64,000 nt of DNA from Allosphingosinicella indica (GCF_900177405.1 NZ_LT840185.1:983501-1047500), one strand, 5' to 3'; shown: positions 40,494-50,774, counted from the stretch's first letter. Notes: generated by a model from the letters alone, not told the origin. A program made the numbers and translations.

Positions 40494-41888
40494 ATGGACG
40501 ACTATGATTTCGACGTTCTGGTGATCGGTGCCGGACCCGGCGGCTATGTCGCGGCGATCCGCGCGGCGCAGCTGGGGTTGAAGACGGCCTGTGCGGAGAG
40601 CCGCGAGACGCTGGGCGGCACCTGCCTCAACGTCGGCTGCATTCCCTCCAAGGCGCTGCTCCACGCGTCCGAGCTGTTCGAGGAAGCCGCGCACGGCACG
40701 CTCGCGAAGTGGGGTGTCAAGACCGCGGGCGTGGAGCTCGATCTCGACGCCATGCACGGCACCCGGCTGGAAGCGATCAAAGGGCTGACCGGCGGCATCG
40801 AATTCCTGTTCAAGAAGAACAAGGTCGAGTGGCTGAAGGGTCATGCCGCCTTCACCGGCAAGGACAGCGTCAAGGTCGGCGACCGCGACGTGCGCGCCAA
40901 GAACATCATCATCGCCACCGGCTCCAGCGTCGCACCGCTTCCCGGCGTCGAAATCGACCATGAGGCGATCGTCGATTCGACCAGCGCGCTCGAGCTTTCC
41001 AAGGTGCCCGGCCATATGGTCGTCATCGGCGGCGGCGTCATCGGGCTCGAGCTTGGCTCGGTCTGGCGGCGCCTGGGCGCCAAGGTGACCGTGGTCGAGT
41101 TCCTCGACCAAATCCTGCCCGGCATGGACGGCGAGGTCCGCAAGGAAGCCGCCAAGATCTTCAAGAAGCAGGGCTTCGACATCAAGACCGGCACCAAGGT
41201 TACAAAGGCGGAGCGCACCGGCAAGGGTGTCACCCTCACCGTCGAGCCGGCCAAGGGCGGCGATGCCTCCACCATCGAGGCGGACGTCGTGCTCGTCGCG
41301 ATCGGCCGCCGGCCCAACATCGACGGGCTCGCGCTCGACAAGGCGGGGCTGACGGTCAACCAGCGCGGCCAGGTCGAGATCGACCATGATTTCCGCACCA
41401 AGGTGCCGGGCATCTGGGCGATCGGCGACGTCGCGCCCGGCCCAATGCTCGCCCACAAGGCGGAGGACGAAGGCATTGCCGCGGCCGAGAATATCGCCGG
41501 CCTCACCGGCATCGTGAACCACGATGTAATCCCGAGCGTGGTCTATACCATGCCCGAAATCGCGGGCGTCGGCCTCACCGAAGAGCAGGCCAAGGAAGCC
41601 GGGGAGATCAAGGTCGGCAAGTTCCCGATGATGGCCAACAGCCGTGCCAAGACCAATCGCGAGCCCGACGGCTTCGTCAAGGTGATCGCCGACGCCAAGA
41701 CCGACCGCGTGCTCGGCGTCTGGATCATCGCATCGGTCGGCGGCACGATGATCGCGCAGGCCGCGCAGGCGATGGAATTTGGCGCCACCAGCGAGGACAT
41801 CGCCTACACCTGCCACGCCCACCCGACGCACAGCGAGGCAGTGAAAGAAGCGGCCATGGCGGTGACAGGCAAGCCGATCCACATCTGA
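40494..41888 (+). CDS. lpdA: Dihydrolipoyl dehydrogenase (E3)
   Basis: Flavoprotein that reoxidises dihydrolipoamide and reduces NAD. It has 464 residues: FAD-binding GAGPGGY (12-18), redox-active disulfide C44-C49 in GGTCLNVGCIPSKALL, NAD-binding VIGGGVIGLELGSVWRRLGAKVTVVE, the second FAD motif GIWAIGDVAPGPMLAHKAEDEG, and the catalytic His-Glu pair in CHAHPTHSEAV. It completes the sucA-sucB-lpdA set. Confidence 0.97.
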   Translation: MDDYDFDVLVIGAGPGGYVAAIRAAQLGLKTACAESRETLGGTCLNVGCIPSKALLHASELFEEAAHGTLAKWGVKTAGVELDLDAMHGTRLEAIKGLTGGIEFLFKKNKVEWLKGHAAFTGKDSVKVGDRDVRAKNIIIATGSSVAPLPGVEIDHEAIVDSTSALELSKVPGHMVVIGGGVIGLELGSVWRRLGAKVTVVEFLDQILPGMDGEVRKEAAKIFKKQGFDIKTGTKVTKAERTGKGVTLTVEPAKGGDASTIEADVVLVAIGRRPNIDGLALDKAGLTVNQRGQVEIDHDFRTKVPGIWAIGDVAPGPMLAHKAEDEGIAAAENIAGLTGIVNHDVIPSVVYTMPEIAGVGLTEEQAKEAGEIKVGKFPMMANSRAKTNREPDGFVKVIADAKTDRVLGVWIIASVGGTMIAQAAQAMEFGATSEDIAYTCHAHPTHSEAVKEAAMAVTGKPIHI

Positions 41889-41968
41889 ACTGCACCCGGG
41901 CGGGACGCCAGGGAACAGCCTGAACCCGGCATCGTTGGTGCGCCGCAACGATTGACCGAGGTTTACCG

Positions 41969-42613
41969 ATGAAAGTTCCGATGTCCGCAGCGCTCGCGTC
42001 CGCGCTGGCTCTTGCCGCCTGCGGCCCCAAGGCGCTGGAGCTGCCCGCCGACCCGATCGACCGCGCCGCGACGTGCGGCGTGGTCGCCGCCGCAAACGCG
42101 CGCTCGCAGGTCGCCGAACTGAAGGCGCCGCTCCCGTTCGAGGCGCAGACCAAGATCGTCCATTATACGATGATCGCAGCGTCGAACGGCGGTACCTTCG
42201 ATCCCAAGATCGCCGGCACCGTCTCCGAGCGCATGGCCGCGCTCCAGGAAGGTATCACCGAGGGCAAGTGGCAGGACCTCATCCCCGCCTGCGCAGAGGC
42301 CTATCCCGTAGCCGAGAAGACCGACGTCACGCTTCCCTCCGACAGCTTCGAGGCGGGCCTTGGCTGCGATTCGACGATCGACTTCCTGTCCGATGCGATG
42401 CGCGCGAACGAGGCCGATTATGCCGACCAATATGGCGAAATGGCCGGCCTCCAGCGCGAATTCGACCGTTCGCTCGCGCCGGGCCTAAACGCCCGCGCCG
42501 GATCGCGCCTCGAGGAGCAGCGCGACCTTCGCAACAAGGCGGTTGCGGAATTCACGGGGCTTGGCTCGCCGGCCGCGTTGCTCCAACAGTGCGAGGCGCG
42601 GTTCGGGGATTGA
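41969..42613 (+). CDS. Predicted lipoprotein, unknown function
   Basis: A 214-residue protein with a lipoprotein signal (LALAAC, C18). The mature part is largely helical by composition and has four cysteines (in RAATCGVVAA, IPACAEAYPV, GLGCDSTID and LQQCEARF), which could form two disulfides in the periplasm. Not recognised. It has a 80-base upstream gap after lpdA and is followed closely by a PepSY-type membrane protein. No neighbouring pathway clarifies its function. Confidence 0.75.
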   Translation: MKVPMSAALASALALAACGPKALELPADPIDRAATCGVVAAANARSQVAELKAPLPFEAQTKIVHYTMIAASNGGTFDPKIAGTVSERMAALQEGITEGKWQDLIPACAEAYPVAEKTDVTLPSDSFEAGLGCDSTIDFLSDAMRANEADYADQYGEMAGLQREFDRSLAPGLNARAGSRLEEQRDLRNKAVAEFTGLGSPAALLQQCEARFGD

Positions 42614-42635
42614 GGCCGCGGACGAGGGGGCGTGA

Positions 42636-43316
42636 TTGCGGGTCCGGCATAGCTTAAGGCGCGTCCACATCTGGCTCGGCTGGCTGGTCGGCGTGCCCTT
42701 TCTGCTCTGGACGCTGAGCGGCCTCGTCATGGCGTGGAAGCCGATCGAGGAGGTTCGCGGCACCGCACTCGTCGCCGACACGCCGGCGCTGCCCAACGGC
42801 GTCGTCCCCGTCCCCCCCGCGATCGGCCCGCGTGCCGTGAAGTCGGTCGAGCTCGTCGGCGACGCCGCCGGTCCGCGCTGGCTGGTCCGCTATGCCGACG
42901 GCCCCGCCCGCCGCGCCGACGCACGAACCGGCGCGTTGCTTCCACCGCTCACCGCCGCCGAGGCGATGGCGACCGTCCGCGCGCGCTTTACCGGCGATGC
43001 CAAGCCCGTCTCCGTCACCCGCACAAGCGCCGACGATCCGCCGCTCGATCTCCGCCGGCCGCTCGCCACCTGGCGCGTCGGCATGGACGACGGCACCGCG
43101 CTCTACGTCGCGGCCGACAGCGGCGAGATCGTCGCGCGCCGCACGCGCTGGTGGCGAATCTACGATTTCATGTGGGGCATCCACATCATGGACCTCGAGA
43201 CGCGCGAGAACACCAGCAACGGTTTCCTCTTCGCCTTCGCGATCCTCTCCACCGCGACCGCGCTGCTCGCGCTCATTCTCCTCCCGCTCTCGTCGCGCCG
43301 GAAACGAAGCCGGTGA
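42636..43316 (+). CDS. PepSY-type membrane protein
   Basis: A 226-residue protein with an N-terminal helix (HIWLGWLVGVPFLLWTLSGLVMAW), a periplasmic PepSY-like domain of about 130 residues, and a C-terminal helix (FLFAFAILSTATALLALILLPL). The first-helix pattern RRVHIWLGWLVGVPFLLWTLSGL and the late WWRIYDFMWGIHIMDLETREN are typical of PepSY membrane proteins associated with iron or siderophore reduction, though no TonB receptor or ferric reductase is next to it. The start is a TTG after GAGGGGG. Its stop overlaps the next start (GTGA). Confidence 0.8.
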   Translation: MRVRHSLRRVHIWLGWLVGVPFLLWTLSGLVMAWKPIEEVRGTALVADTPALPNGVVPVPPAIGPRAVKSVELVGDAAGPRWLVRYADGPARRADARTGALLPPLTAAEAMATVRARFTGDAKPVSVTRTSADDPPLDLRRPLATWRVGMDDGTALYVAADSGEIVARRTRWWRIYDFMWGIHIMDLETRENTSNGFLFAFAILSTATALLALILLPLSSRRKRSR

Positions 43317-43936
43317 ACGATCACGCCAGCGCGATCGGCCCGGTGCTGACGGTCCTCAACCTTGCGGGGATCGCCGTGTTCGCGCTCACCGGCGCGCTCG
43401 CCGCCACCGCAAAGAAGCAGACTTTGGTCACTGTCCTCTTCTTCGCCGTCGTCACCGCCGTCGGCGGCGGCACTTTTCGCGATCTGCTGATCGGCGCGCC
43501 GGTCTTCTGGATTCAAGAGAATGCCACGCTGCTCATCTGCCTCGCCGCCGGCACTGCGGTCTGGGTTGCCCCGGCGCGATGGTGGAGCGAGCGGGCCTTG
43601 CTCTGGCTCGATGCAATCGGCCTCTGTGCCTACGCCACCTACGGCGCCGCCAAGGGGCTCGACTATGGCATCGCGCCGATCCCGGCGATCGGCATGGGCG
43701 TCGTCACCGCCTGCCTTGGCGGCATCATCCGCGACGTGCTGGCGGGCGAGCCGTCGATCCTGATGCGGCCCGAACTCTACGTGACCGCCGCGGCGCTCTC
43801 GTCCGCGCTCATGGTGCTGCTGGCAATCGCCGGCCTGCCCTTCGCCATTGCCGGTCTCATCGCCGCGCTCGCCGGCTTCGGACTCCGCGCCGGCGCGATC
43901 CGCAACCGCTGGAGCCTCCCCGCTTACGACCGCTGA
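43313..43936 (+). CDS. TRIC-like / UPF0126 membrane channel protein
   Basis: A 207-residue protein with two tandem UPF0126 repeats, the bacterial relatives of trimeric intracellular cation channels. Signatures are GIAVFALTGALAATAKKQTLVTVLFFAVVTAVGGGTFRDLLIG (first repeat) and DAIGLCAYATYGAAKGLDYGIAPIPAIGMGVVTACLGGIIRDVLAGEPSIL (second), each with the GGGxxRD or GGIxRD kink. About seven helices. It starts at a GTG overlapping the PepSY gene stop. Ion selectivity in this organism is unknown. Confidence 0.87.
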   Translation: MNDHASAIGPVLTVLNLAGIAVFALTGALAATAKKQTLVTVLFFAVVTAVGGGTFRDLLIGAPVFWIQENATLLICLAAGTAVWVAPARWWSERALLWLDAIGLCAYATYGAAKGLDYGIAPIPAIGMGVVTACLGGIIRDVLAGEPSILMRPELYVTAAALSSALMVLLAIAGLPFAIAGLIAALAGFGLRAGAIRNRWSLPAYDR

Positions 43937-43943
43937 TGCGGCG

Positions 43944-45806
43944 TCAGCGGCGCCAGAACATCAGCAGATCGAGCAACGATCCGCCCGCCCTCACCGGCGG
44001 CAGCGGCGCGACCGGCGGGCATTCGAGGCAGCGCGCCTGCAGCGCCGGGCCGGCGAGCATCCGCCGCGCATCCGCTATCGCACGCGCCACGAGCGCGCCC
44101 GGCTCCCCGGCGATCCGGCTGTAGATATCCTGCGGCGCTTCCTCGGCGCCGCCATAGGTCTTGAGCAGCCTCTCGACGACCCCCGGCTCCTTCTCGAGAT
44201 ATACGGGCCGCACCGTGGCGGGATCGAGGTCGGCGCGGCGCGCGGCCTCGGCGATGGCCGCGTCGAGGCTGCCGAACTGGTCGACCAGCCCAAGCTGGCG
44301 CGCGGTGCCGCCGTCCCACACCCGTCCCTGCGCTATCGCATCGACGCGCTCGACCGGCAGCTTGCGCGCCTCTCCGACGATCTGGAGGAAGCGGCGGTAG
44401 GTGCCCTCGACGCCCTGTTGGATCAGCCGCCCGGCGAGCGGCGAGGGGCCACGCAATATGTCCGGCTCGCCCGACAGCGGCGTCGTCTTCACTCCGTCGG
44501 CGCCGACGCCGATCTTGTCGAGCGCACCCTGAAAGCTCGGGATGATGCCGAACACGCCGATCGATCCGGTGATCGTGTCCGGCTCGGCGAAGATGCGGTC
44601 GCCCGCGGTGGCGATCCAATAGCCGCCCGACGCCGCGACCGACCCCATCGAGATCACCACCGGCAAACCCGTGTCCTTGGCGGCGAGCACCGCCTGGCGA
44701 ATCCGCTCCGATCCCATCACCGATCCGCCAGGCGAATCGATCCGCACGACCAGCGCCTTCAGCGGCTTTTCCGAAAGCCCGCGCTGCAGCGCCTCGACGA
44801 TCGTCTCCGCGCCCGCCGTGCCGAGCTCCGACTGGCCGTCCATGATGTCGCCGGCGACGGTGAGCACGCCGATCGATCCGCTCGGGCTGCCCGCCGGGTT
44901 GCGGCCGACATAGGCGTCATAGGCGATGGCCTTGAAATTGCCGGGGACCGAATCGTCGTCGGTGCCGGCGAGTTCGGCAATGCGGCTGCCGAAGGCGGTG
45001 CGGTCGCCGAGCTTGTCGACCAGCCCCATGTCGAGCGCCGCGCGCGCCATGTCGCCGCCCGCCGCGGCGACGGCAGCGTCGGGCGCGGCGGCATAGGCCG
45101 CGACCTTCGCCTTGGGCCGCGCCTGCGTCACATCCTGCAGCCAGCTTTCCCACAGCGATCCGGCGAGCGCTTGGTTCGCCTCACGCGCTTCAGGGGACAT
45201 GTCGCTGCGGATGAACGGCTCGACCGCCGCCTTGTAGGTGCCGACGCGATAGACGTTGGCGGTGACGCCCAGCTTGTCGAGCAGGCCCTTGTAATAGAGG
45301 CCGGTACCGCCCGGCCCCGCGATCGCCACCGCGCCCAATGGGTTGAGCCAGATCTCGCTCGCATGCGCGGCGAGCGTGTAGCCGCCGTCGGTATAGCCAG
45401 AGGCATAAGCGATCACCGGCTTGCCCGCCTTGCGCGCACGGTCGAGCGCGTTGCCGACGTCCGACAGCGCGGTCTGCCCGCCGCCGGTGAACACGTCGAG
45501 ATCGAGCGCGATCGCCTTCACCCGCGAATCGCGCGCCGCGGTATCGATGGCGTGGACCAGATCGCGCAGGCGATATTCGCTCGCGATGGTGGCGCCCGAC
45601 AGGTAGGTCACCGCGTCCGTCTCGGCCGGCTGCTCGACGATCGCCCCCGAGATGTCGAGAAGCAGCGCGCCGTCGCTGCGGCTCGACGCATAGGGCTTGA
45701 CCGTCAGCGCCGCGTAGAGCGAGGCGAAGAACAGCAGCATGAAGACGAGCACCAGCCCGTCCTTCACGCCCACCAGAAGCCGCCAGACCTTGCCGAGGAT
45801 GCGCAT
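43944..45806 (-). CDS. sppA: Signal peptide peptidase SppA, 67K type
   Basis: Membrane-anchored serine protease that degrades cleaved signal peptides. It has 620 residues, the full-length double-domain form. The N-terminal helix is LVLVFMLLFFASLYAALTV. The N-domain carries the lysine of the Ser-Lys dyad in the region around residue 200 and the C-domain the catalytic serine in VVISMGSVAASGGYWIATAGD, preceded by LVVRIDSPGGSVMGSERIRQAVL and followed by ITGSIGVFGIIPSF. It is convergent with the TRIC-like gene, only seven bases apart. Confidence 0.94.
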   Translation of the reverse strand: MRILGKVWRLLVGVKDGLVLVFMLLFFASLYAALTVKPYASSRSDGALLLDISGAIVEQPAETDAVTYLSGATIASEYRLRDLVHAIDTAARDSRVKAIALDLDVFTGGGQTALSDVGNALDRARKAGKPVIAYASGYTDGGYTLAAHASEIWLNPLGAVAIAGPGGTGLYYKGLLDKLGVTANVYRVGTYKAAVEPFIRSDMSPEAREANQALAGSLWESWLQDVTQARPKAKVAAYAAAPDAAVAAAGGDMARAALDMGLVDKLGDRTAFGSRIAELAGTDDDSVPGNFKAIAYDAYVGRNPAGSPSGSIGVLTVAGDIMDGQSELGTAGAETIVEALQRGLSEKPLKALVVRIDSPGGSVMGSERIRQAVLAAKDTGLPVVISMGSVAASGGYWIATAGDRIFAEPDTITGSIGVFGIIPSFQGALDKIGVGADGVKTTPLSGEPDILRGPSPLAGRLIQQGVEGTYRRFLQIVGEARKLPVERVDAIAQGRVWDGGTARQLGLVDQFGSLDAAIAEAARRADLDPATVRPVYLEKEPGVVERLLKTYGGAEEAPQDIYSRIAGEPGALVARAIADARRMLAGPALQARCLECPPVAPLPPVRAGGSLLDLLMFWRR

Positions 45807-45898
45807 GGCTGCGCGCTAGACCAGTGCGGCAGCACTGTAAATCGGGCGGCGATAGCGGGTGCCATCGGGCCGGACGCAAAAAATCGCCAGGCCGCTCC

Positions 45899-45926
45899 CT
45901 TGACCCCGCGAAGCTGCGCATTAGAT
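45899..45926 (+). promoter_or_regulatory. Candidate groESL promoter
   Basis: CTTGACC (45899-45905) and CATTAGAT (45919-45926) lie just ahead of the CIRCE element. The CTTGACC box fits a heat-shock (RpoH) or housekeeping -35; the -10 is a weaker match and its spacing is short for a housekeeping promoter. Confidence 0.45.
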
Positions 45927-45934
45927 CGCCTGCA

Positions 45935-45961
45935 TTGGCACTCGCTCCAATCGAGTGCTAA
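45935..45961. promoter_or_regulatory. CIRCE element (HrcA operator)
   Basis: Inverted repeat TTGGCACTC-N9-GAGTGCTAA, one base from the CIRCE consensus TTAGCACTC-N9-GAGTGCTAA. It lies 59 bases before groES, the usual place for HrcA repression of groESL. hrcA itself is not in this window. Confidence 0.93.
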
Positions 45962-46019
45962 CAGCTTTTTGCATCGCGGCGCCGATTGGGCGAACCGCAT
46001 TATTGAAAGGTGAGGCAGT

Positions 46020-46307
46020 ATGAACTTCCGACCGCTGCATGACCGCGTGCTGGTCCGCCGCGTCGAGGCCGACGAAAAGACGGCCGGCGGCATCATCATC
46101 CCCGATACCGCGAAGGAAAAACCGCAGGAAGGGGAAGTCGTCGCCGCGGGCACCGGCGCGCGCAACGAGGCCGGCGAGATTCACCCGCTGGAGGTGAAGG
46201 CCGGCGACAAGATCCTGTTCGGCAAATGGTCGGGCACCGAGGTCAAGATCAACGGTGAAGACCTGCTGATCATGAAGGAATCGGACATTCTCGGCATCGT
46301 TGGCTGA
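46020..46307 (+). CDS. groES: Co-chaperonin GroES
   Basis: Lid of the GroEL chamber. It has 95 residues, starting [44 protein letters not shown], with the mobile loop around residues 18-33, and ending [14 protein letters not shown]. Preceded by the ribosome-binding site AAAGGTGAGG and under CIRCE control. Confidence 0.98.
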   Translation: MNFRPLHDRVLVRRVEADEKTAGGIIIPDTAKEKPQEGEVVAAGTGARNEAGEIHPLEVKAGDKILFGKWSGTEVKINGEDLLIMKESDILGIVG

Positions 46308-46372
46308 GCAAGTCCGCGCGGGGGCCATGGCCACTGCGAACATTCGGAACATTCGTGACCATTCGAAACTGA

Positions 46373-48028
<1,656 letters not shown>

Positions 48029-48058
48029 GTCCACGCCCTAAGCCGTTCGGCAAAAGAC

Positions 48059-48088
48059 AAGGGCCGGGAGAGCGACCTCCCGGCCCTT
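48059..48088. terminator. Two-way terminator between groEL and a small lipoprotein gene
   Basis: Perfect 12-bp stem AAGGGCCGGGAG / CTCCCGGCCCTT with a 6-base loop. On the plus strand it is followed by CTTCATTCCT, and on the minus strand by a T-richer GTCTTTTGCC, so it can stop transcription of groEL and of the convergent small lipoprotein gene. Confidence 0.8.
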
Positions 48089-48090
48089 CT

Positions 48091-48267
48091 TCATTCCTCT
48101 ACGGACGCCTGCTCGTTTGCAACCGGCAGCGCGGCTGGGGCATCGTCGAGCATCGCAGCCGCTTCGTTGAGCTGGCGCGATTCGTCGGCGGTGAGTCCGC
48201 CGCTCCCGCTTTCGTCGCTGCAAGCGGCAAGCGTCATCAACAATGCGGCGGCGGCAAATCGGATCAT
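48091..48267 (-). CDS. 58-residue predicted lipoprotein
   Basis: Very short gene. The product has a lipoprotein signal MIRFAAAALLMTLAAC (C16) and an acidic, Ala-rich mature part (DESGSGGLTADESRQLNEAAAMLDDAPAAL...) with a predicted helical stretch. A GGGAGA ribosome-binding site sits eight bases before the ATG, and a shared hairpin terminator follows its stop by two bases, supporting that it is real. The mature peptide is probably attached to a membrane; function unknown. Confidence 0.72.
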   Translation of the reverse strand: MIRFAAAALLMTLAACSDESGSGGLTADESRQLNEAAAMLDDAPAALPVANEQASVEE

Positions 48268-48314
48268 CGCGCTATCTCCCGCCCGCCAACCTAGCGCGGC
48301 GCGCGGGCAAAGAA

Positions 48315-48343
48315 AAAGGGCCGCGGAGATGCCGCAGCCCTTT
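48315..48343 (-). terminator. Intrinsic terminator of the 93-residue lipoprotein gene
   Basis: On the minus strand the stem AAAGGGCTGCGG / CCGCGGCCCTTT (one mismatch) with loop CATCT-like bases is followed by TTTCT, a T-tract just after the gene end at 48384. Confidence 0.75.
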
Positions 48344-48383
48344 CCCTTGCAATTCCAACGCCCCCGAGGGGGCGATGCAGAAA

Positions 48384-48665
48384 TTACATGCCGTTGGTGG
48401 CAACTTCCTCGGCCGCATTCGCGCTGGCGTTCGCCGAATCGGCGGCCGCACCGGCGTTGGCGGCGGCGTCGAGCGCCGTGTCGGCCGCGTTCTGCGCGTC
48501 GGCAGCGGCGTCGGTCGCCGCGGCGTTGACGTCGGCAACGGCTTCGTCGGCAGTCACTTCCATGTTGGTCTCGGCCGCGTTGGTCTCGGCGGCGGTGTCG
48601 GTGTTGTTGCAGGCGGCGACGCCGAGCGTGGCAGCAGCAACGGCAATGAGAGCAATCTTCTTCAT
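48384..48665 (-). CDS. 93-residue Ala/Asn-rich lipoprotein
   Basis: A predicted lipoprotein (MKKIALIAVAAATLGVAAC, C19) with a mature part built almost entirely of Ala, Asp, Asn, Thr and Glu (TAAETNAAETNMEVTADEAVADVNAAATDAAADAQNAADTALDAAANA), with heptad-like repeats that should form a long helix. This resembles small Lpp/entericidin-type structural lipoproteins. An AAGGAGG ribosome-binding site and its own terminator indicate strong expression. No specific function can be assigned. Confidence 0.8.
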   Translation of the reverse strand: MKKIALIAVAAATLGVAACNNTDTAAETNAAETNMEVTADEAVADVNAAATDAAADAQNAADTALDAAANAGAAADSANASANAAEEVATNGM

Positions 48666-48789
48666 CGGGCTTCCCTCCTTATGGGAAAAAACATTCCGCC
48701 GGGCGAGGTGCCGGGCAAGAGACTTGCCCGCCAGACCGGCGGCGCGCTGAATTAATCCAGCCTGACCACCTTGTCTACTACTTTAGTCA

Positions 48790-49704
48790 TCAATAGCCGG
48801 CGACGCTTTCGTCCCATCCGAGCGGCACCACCGGCAGCGGTGCATCTGCCGCGGCCATGCCGCCTTCCGGGTCGGCGGTCGGAACCTCGGGCTCGACCGG
48901 CGGCGTGTCCGGCTCGGCAAGCGTCGGCGCATCTTCGGCAGTCGGATTTTGTTCGAGCGCCTCGTCGAGCAGCCGCTGCTGCTCGGCATCCGACAGCGTA
49001 TCGGCGGGCGCGGCGCCCTGCTGGTCGGCGATGTCGAGATCGCGGCGCTGGAGATAGGCGTCGCGCGCGGTGGCATAGGCATCCGCGCTCGTCGCGAGCA
49101 CCGCGTCATAGCCGGTGTCCATCACGCGCGAGCGCGCATCTATGACCCGCATCGCCGTCGCTCCGGCCTTGAGCTCGCCCGACGCACCTGCCTCGTCGAG
49201 CGCGATGCCGACCGGATCGACGAAGAACTGGAGGCCGGTGCCGGCCGCATCGCGCACCGTCGACGGCCCGAGCAGCGGCAGCACGACATAGGGGCTCTTC
49301 TTTGCGCCCCATACCGCGAAGGTCTGGCCGAAATCCTCGCTGGTCGAGGGCATCCCCATGCCGGTGGCGTGATCGGCGAGGCCGCCGACGCCGATCGTGG
49401 TGTTGACGACGAAGCGGCCGAGCGAATTGAACGCGCGCTTGGGTTTGCCCTGGAGCAGATTGTTGACGAAGTGCAGCGGCTCCATGAGGTTGGAGAGCAC
49501 GCGGCTGAACCCACGCCGTGCCGGAACCGGCGTCACCGTGCGATAGACGGTGGTTGCCGGCTTCACGACCGCCTTGTCGAGCCCTTGGTTGAAGGCAAAG
49601 ACGCCGCGGTTGAACCCCTCATAGGGATCGCGAGGGTCTGCCGCGCCGGTGGTGGCGCAGGCGGAAAGCGATGCGCAGGCCGCGACTATCAAGAGCTTAC
49701 GCAT
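48790..49704 (-). CDS. mlaA: Phospholipid-transport lipoprotein MlaA (VacJ)
   Basis: Outer-membrane lipoprotein that extracts mislocalised phospholipid from the outer leaflet for retrograde Mla transport. It has 304 residues with lipobox LSAC (C16), the signature DPYEGFNRGVFAFNQGLDKAVVKPATTVYRTVTP, VSNLMEP-type EPLHFVNNLLQGKPKRAFNSLGRFVVNTTIGVGGLAD, and TFAVWGAKKSPYVVLPLLGPSTVRDAAG. The C-terminal 70 residues are a Pro/Glu/Ala-rich tail beyond the family core. mlaFEDCB are not in this window. Confidence 0.94.
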   Translation of the reverse strand: MRKLLIVAACASLSACATTGAADPRDPYEGFNRGVFAFNQGLDKAVVKPATTVYRTVTPVPARRGFSRVLSNLMEPLHFVNNLLQGKPKRAFNSLGRFVVNTTIGVGGLADHATGMGMPSTSEDFGQTFAVWGAKKSPYVVLPLLGPSTVRDAAGTGLQFFVDPVGIALDEAGASGELKAGATAMRVIDARSRVMDTGYDAVLATSADAYATARDAYLQRRDLDIADQQGAAPADTLSDAEQQRLLDEALEQNPTAEDAPTLAEPDTPPVEPEVPTADPEGGMAAADAPLPVVPLGWDESVAGY

Positions 49705-49780
49705 CAAATTCCGAGTCCCTCTACGCCGGTCCGCGCCCGTGCCACAGGGCCATGAGGGTGCCAAGCGGCAATCGCGCGCC

Positions 49781-49810
49781 TTGACCCCTATATAAAGATA
49801 TCTTTATATC
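49781..49810 (+). promoter_or_regulatory. Promoter of the met operon with an overlapping 20-bp perfect palindrome
   Basis: ATATAAAGATATCTTTATAT (49790-49809) is a perfect 20-bp palindrome ending eight bases before the ATG of the ArsR-type gene. A TTGACC -35 box (49781-49786) lies ahead with a -10 (TTATAT, 49804-49809) inside the palindrome at 17-base spacing, so a protein bound there would block the promoter. Likely operator of the ArsR-methyltransferase regulator. Confidence 0.75.
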
Positions 49811-49817
49811 CTTATCC

Positions 49818-50774
49818 ATGGCGGACCCGGCAGAATGTTTCCGTGCGCTCGGCGATCCGACGCGATTGCGCATCGTGGCGCTGCTGCGGCTCATGGAGCT
49901 GTCGGTGGGTGAGCTGGCACAGGTGCTGGGGCAGAGCCAGCCGCGTGTCTCGCGCCACGTGAAGATCCTGATCGATGCGGGCCTCGCCGAGCGGCGCAAG
50001 GAAGGGAGCTGGGTGTTCCTCAACCTCGCGCCCGCGGCACGGATCGATCCTTTGTTCGCGCTGCTCGACCGCTGGGGCGAGCTCGACGGCGCCGGCCATT
50101 GGGAAGCGGCGGACGCCGCGCGCCTCGCCGCCGTCCGCGCCGACCGGGCCGCGGCGGCGCAGCGCTATTTCGAAAGCCACGCGCGCGATTGGGACGCGAT
50201 CCGCTCGCTCCACATCGCCGAAAGCGAAGTCGAGGCCGCGGTTGCGCGCGCGCTCGCCGACCGGCCGATCGGCAGGCTGGTAGATGTCGGCACAGGGACG
50301 GGGCGGATGCTGGCGCTGTTCGGCGGCGACGCGGAGTGCGCCACCGGCATCGACCGCAGCCCCGAGATGTTGCGCCTCGCCCGCGCCAAACTCGCCGAGA
50401 CGGGGCTGGACAGCGCGGAGCTGCGCCAGGCCGACATGTATGCGCTACCGCTTGCGTCGGGCAGCGCAGACACCGTCATCCTGCACCAGGTGTTGCACTA
50501 TGCGCAGCAGCCCGACGCCGCGATCGCGGAGGCCGCGCGGCTGCTGCGGCCCGGCGGGCGGCTGCTGATCGTCGATTTCGCACCGCACGAGCTGGAGGAA
50601 CTGCGCAGCCGCGACGCGCACGCGCGGCTCGGTTTCGCCGACGACATCATGCTCAAATATCTCGGCGCGTCGGGCCTTGCCGGCCGGGTGGTCGAGCATC
50701 TCAAGGGTGGCGAGCTCACCGTCACCATCTGGTCCGGCGAGCAGCCGGAAAATCGCCTGAAGGTGGTGGCATGA
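49818..50774 (+). CDS. ArsR-family regulator fused to a SAM-dependent methyltransferase domain
   Basis: A 318-residue two-domain protein. An ArsR winged helix (MADPAECFRALGDPTRLRIVALLRLMELSVGELAQVLGQSQPRVSRHVKILIDAGLAERRKEGSWVFLNL, about 1-72) precedes a class I methyltransferase domain with motif I LVDVGTGTGRMLALFG and VLHYAQQPDAAIAEAARLLRPGGRLLIVDF. The absence of a metal-binding CxC motif argues against arsenic sensing. Similar two-domain proteins are the SahR regulators of methionine metabolism, which respond to S-adenosylhomocysteine. Here it is the first gene of an operon with metF and metH, coupled by ATGA, with its probable operator directly upstream. Confidence 0.86.
   Translation: MADPAECFRALGDPTRLRIVALLRLMELSVGELAQVLGQSQPRVSRHVKILIDAGLAERRKEGSWVFLNLAPAARIDPLFALLDRWGELDGAGHWEAADAARLAAVRADRAAAAQRYFESHARDWDAIRSLHIAESEVEAAVARALADRPIGRLVDVGTGTGRMLALFGGDAECATGIDRSPEMLRLARAKLAETGLDSAELRQADMYALPLASGSADTVILHQVLHYAQQPDAAIAEAARLLRPGGRLLIVDFAPHELEELRSRDAHARLGFADDIMLKYLGASGLAGRVVEHLKGGELTVTIWSGEQPENRLKVVA

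Noticed and set aside
49818..50774. Arsenic-resistance regulator
   Set aside because: The ArsR domain lacks the cysteine metal-binding motif and there are no ars genes near; the methionine genes behind it give a better explanation.
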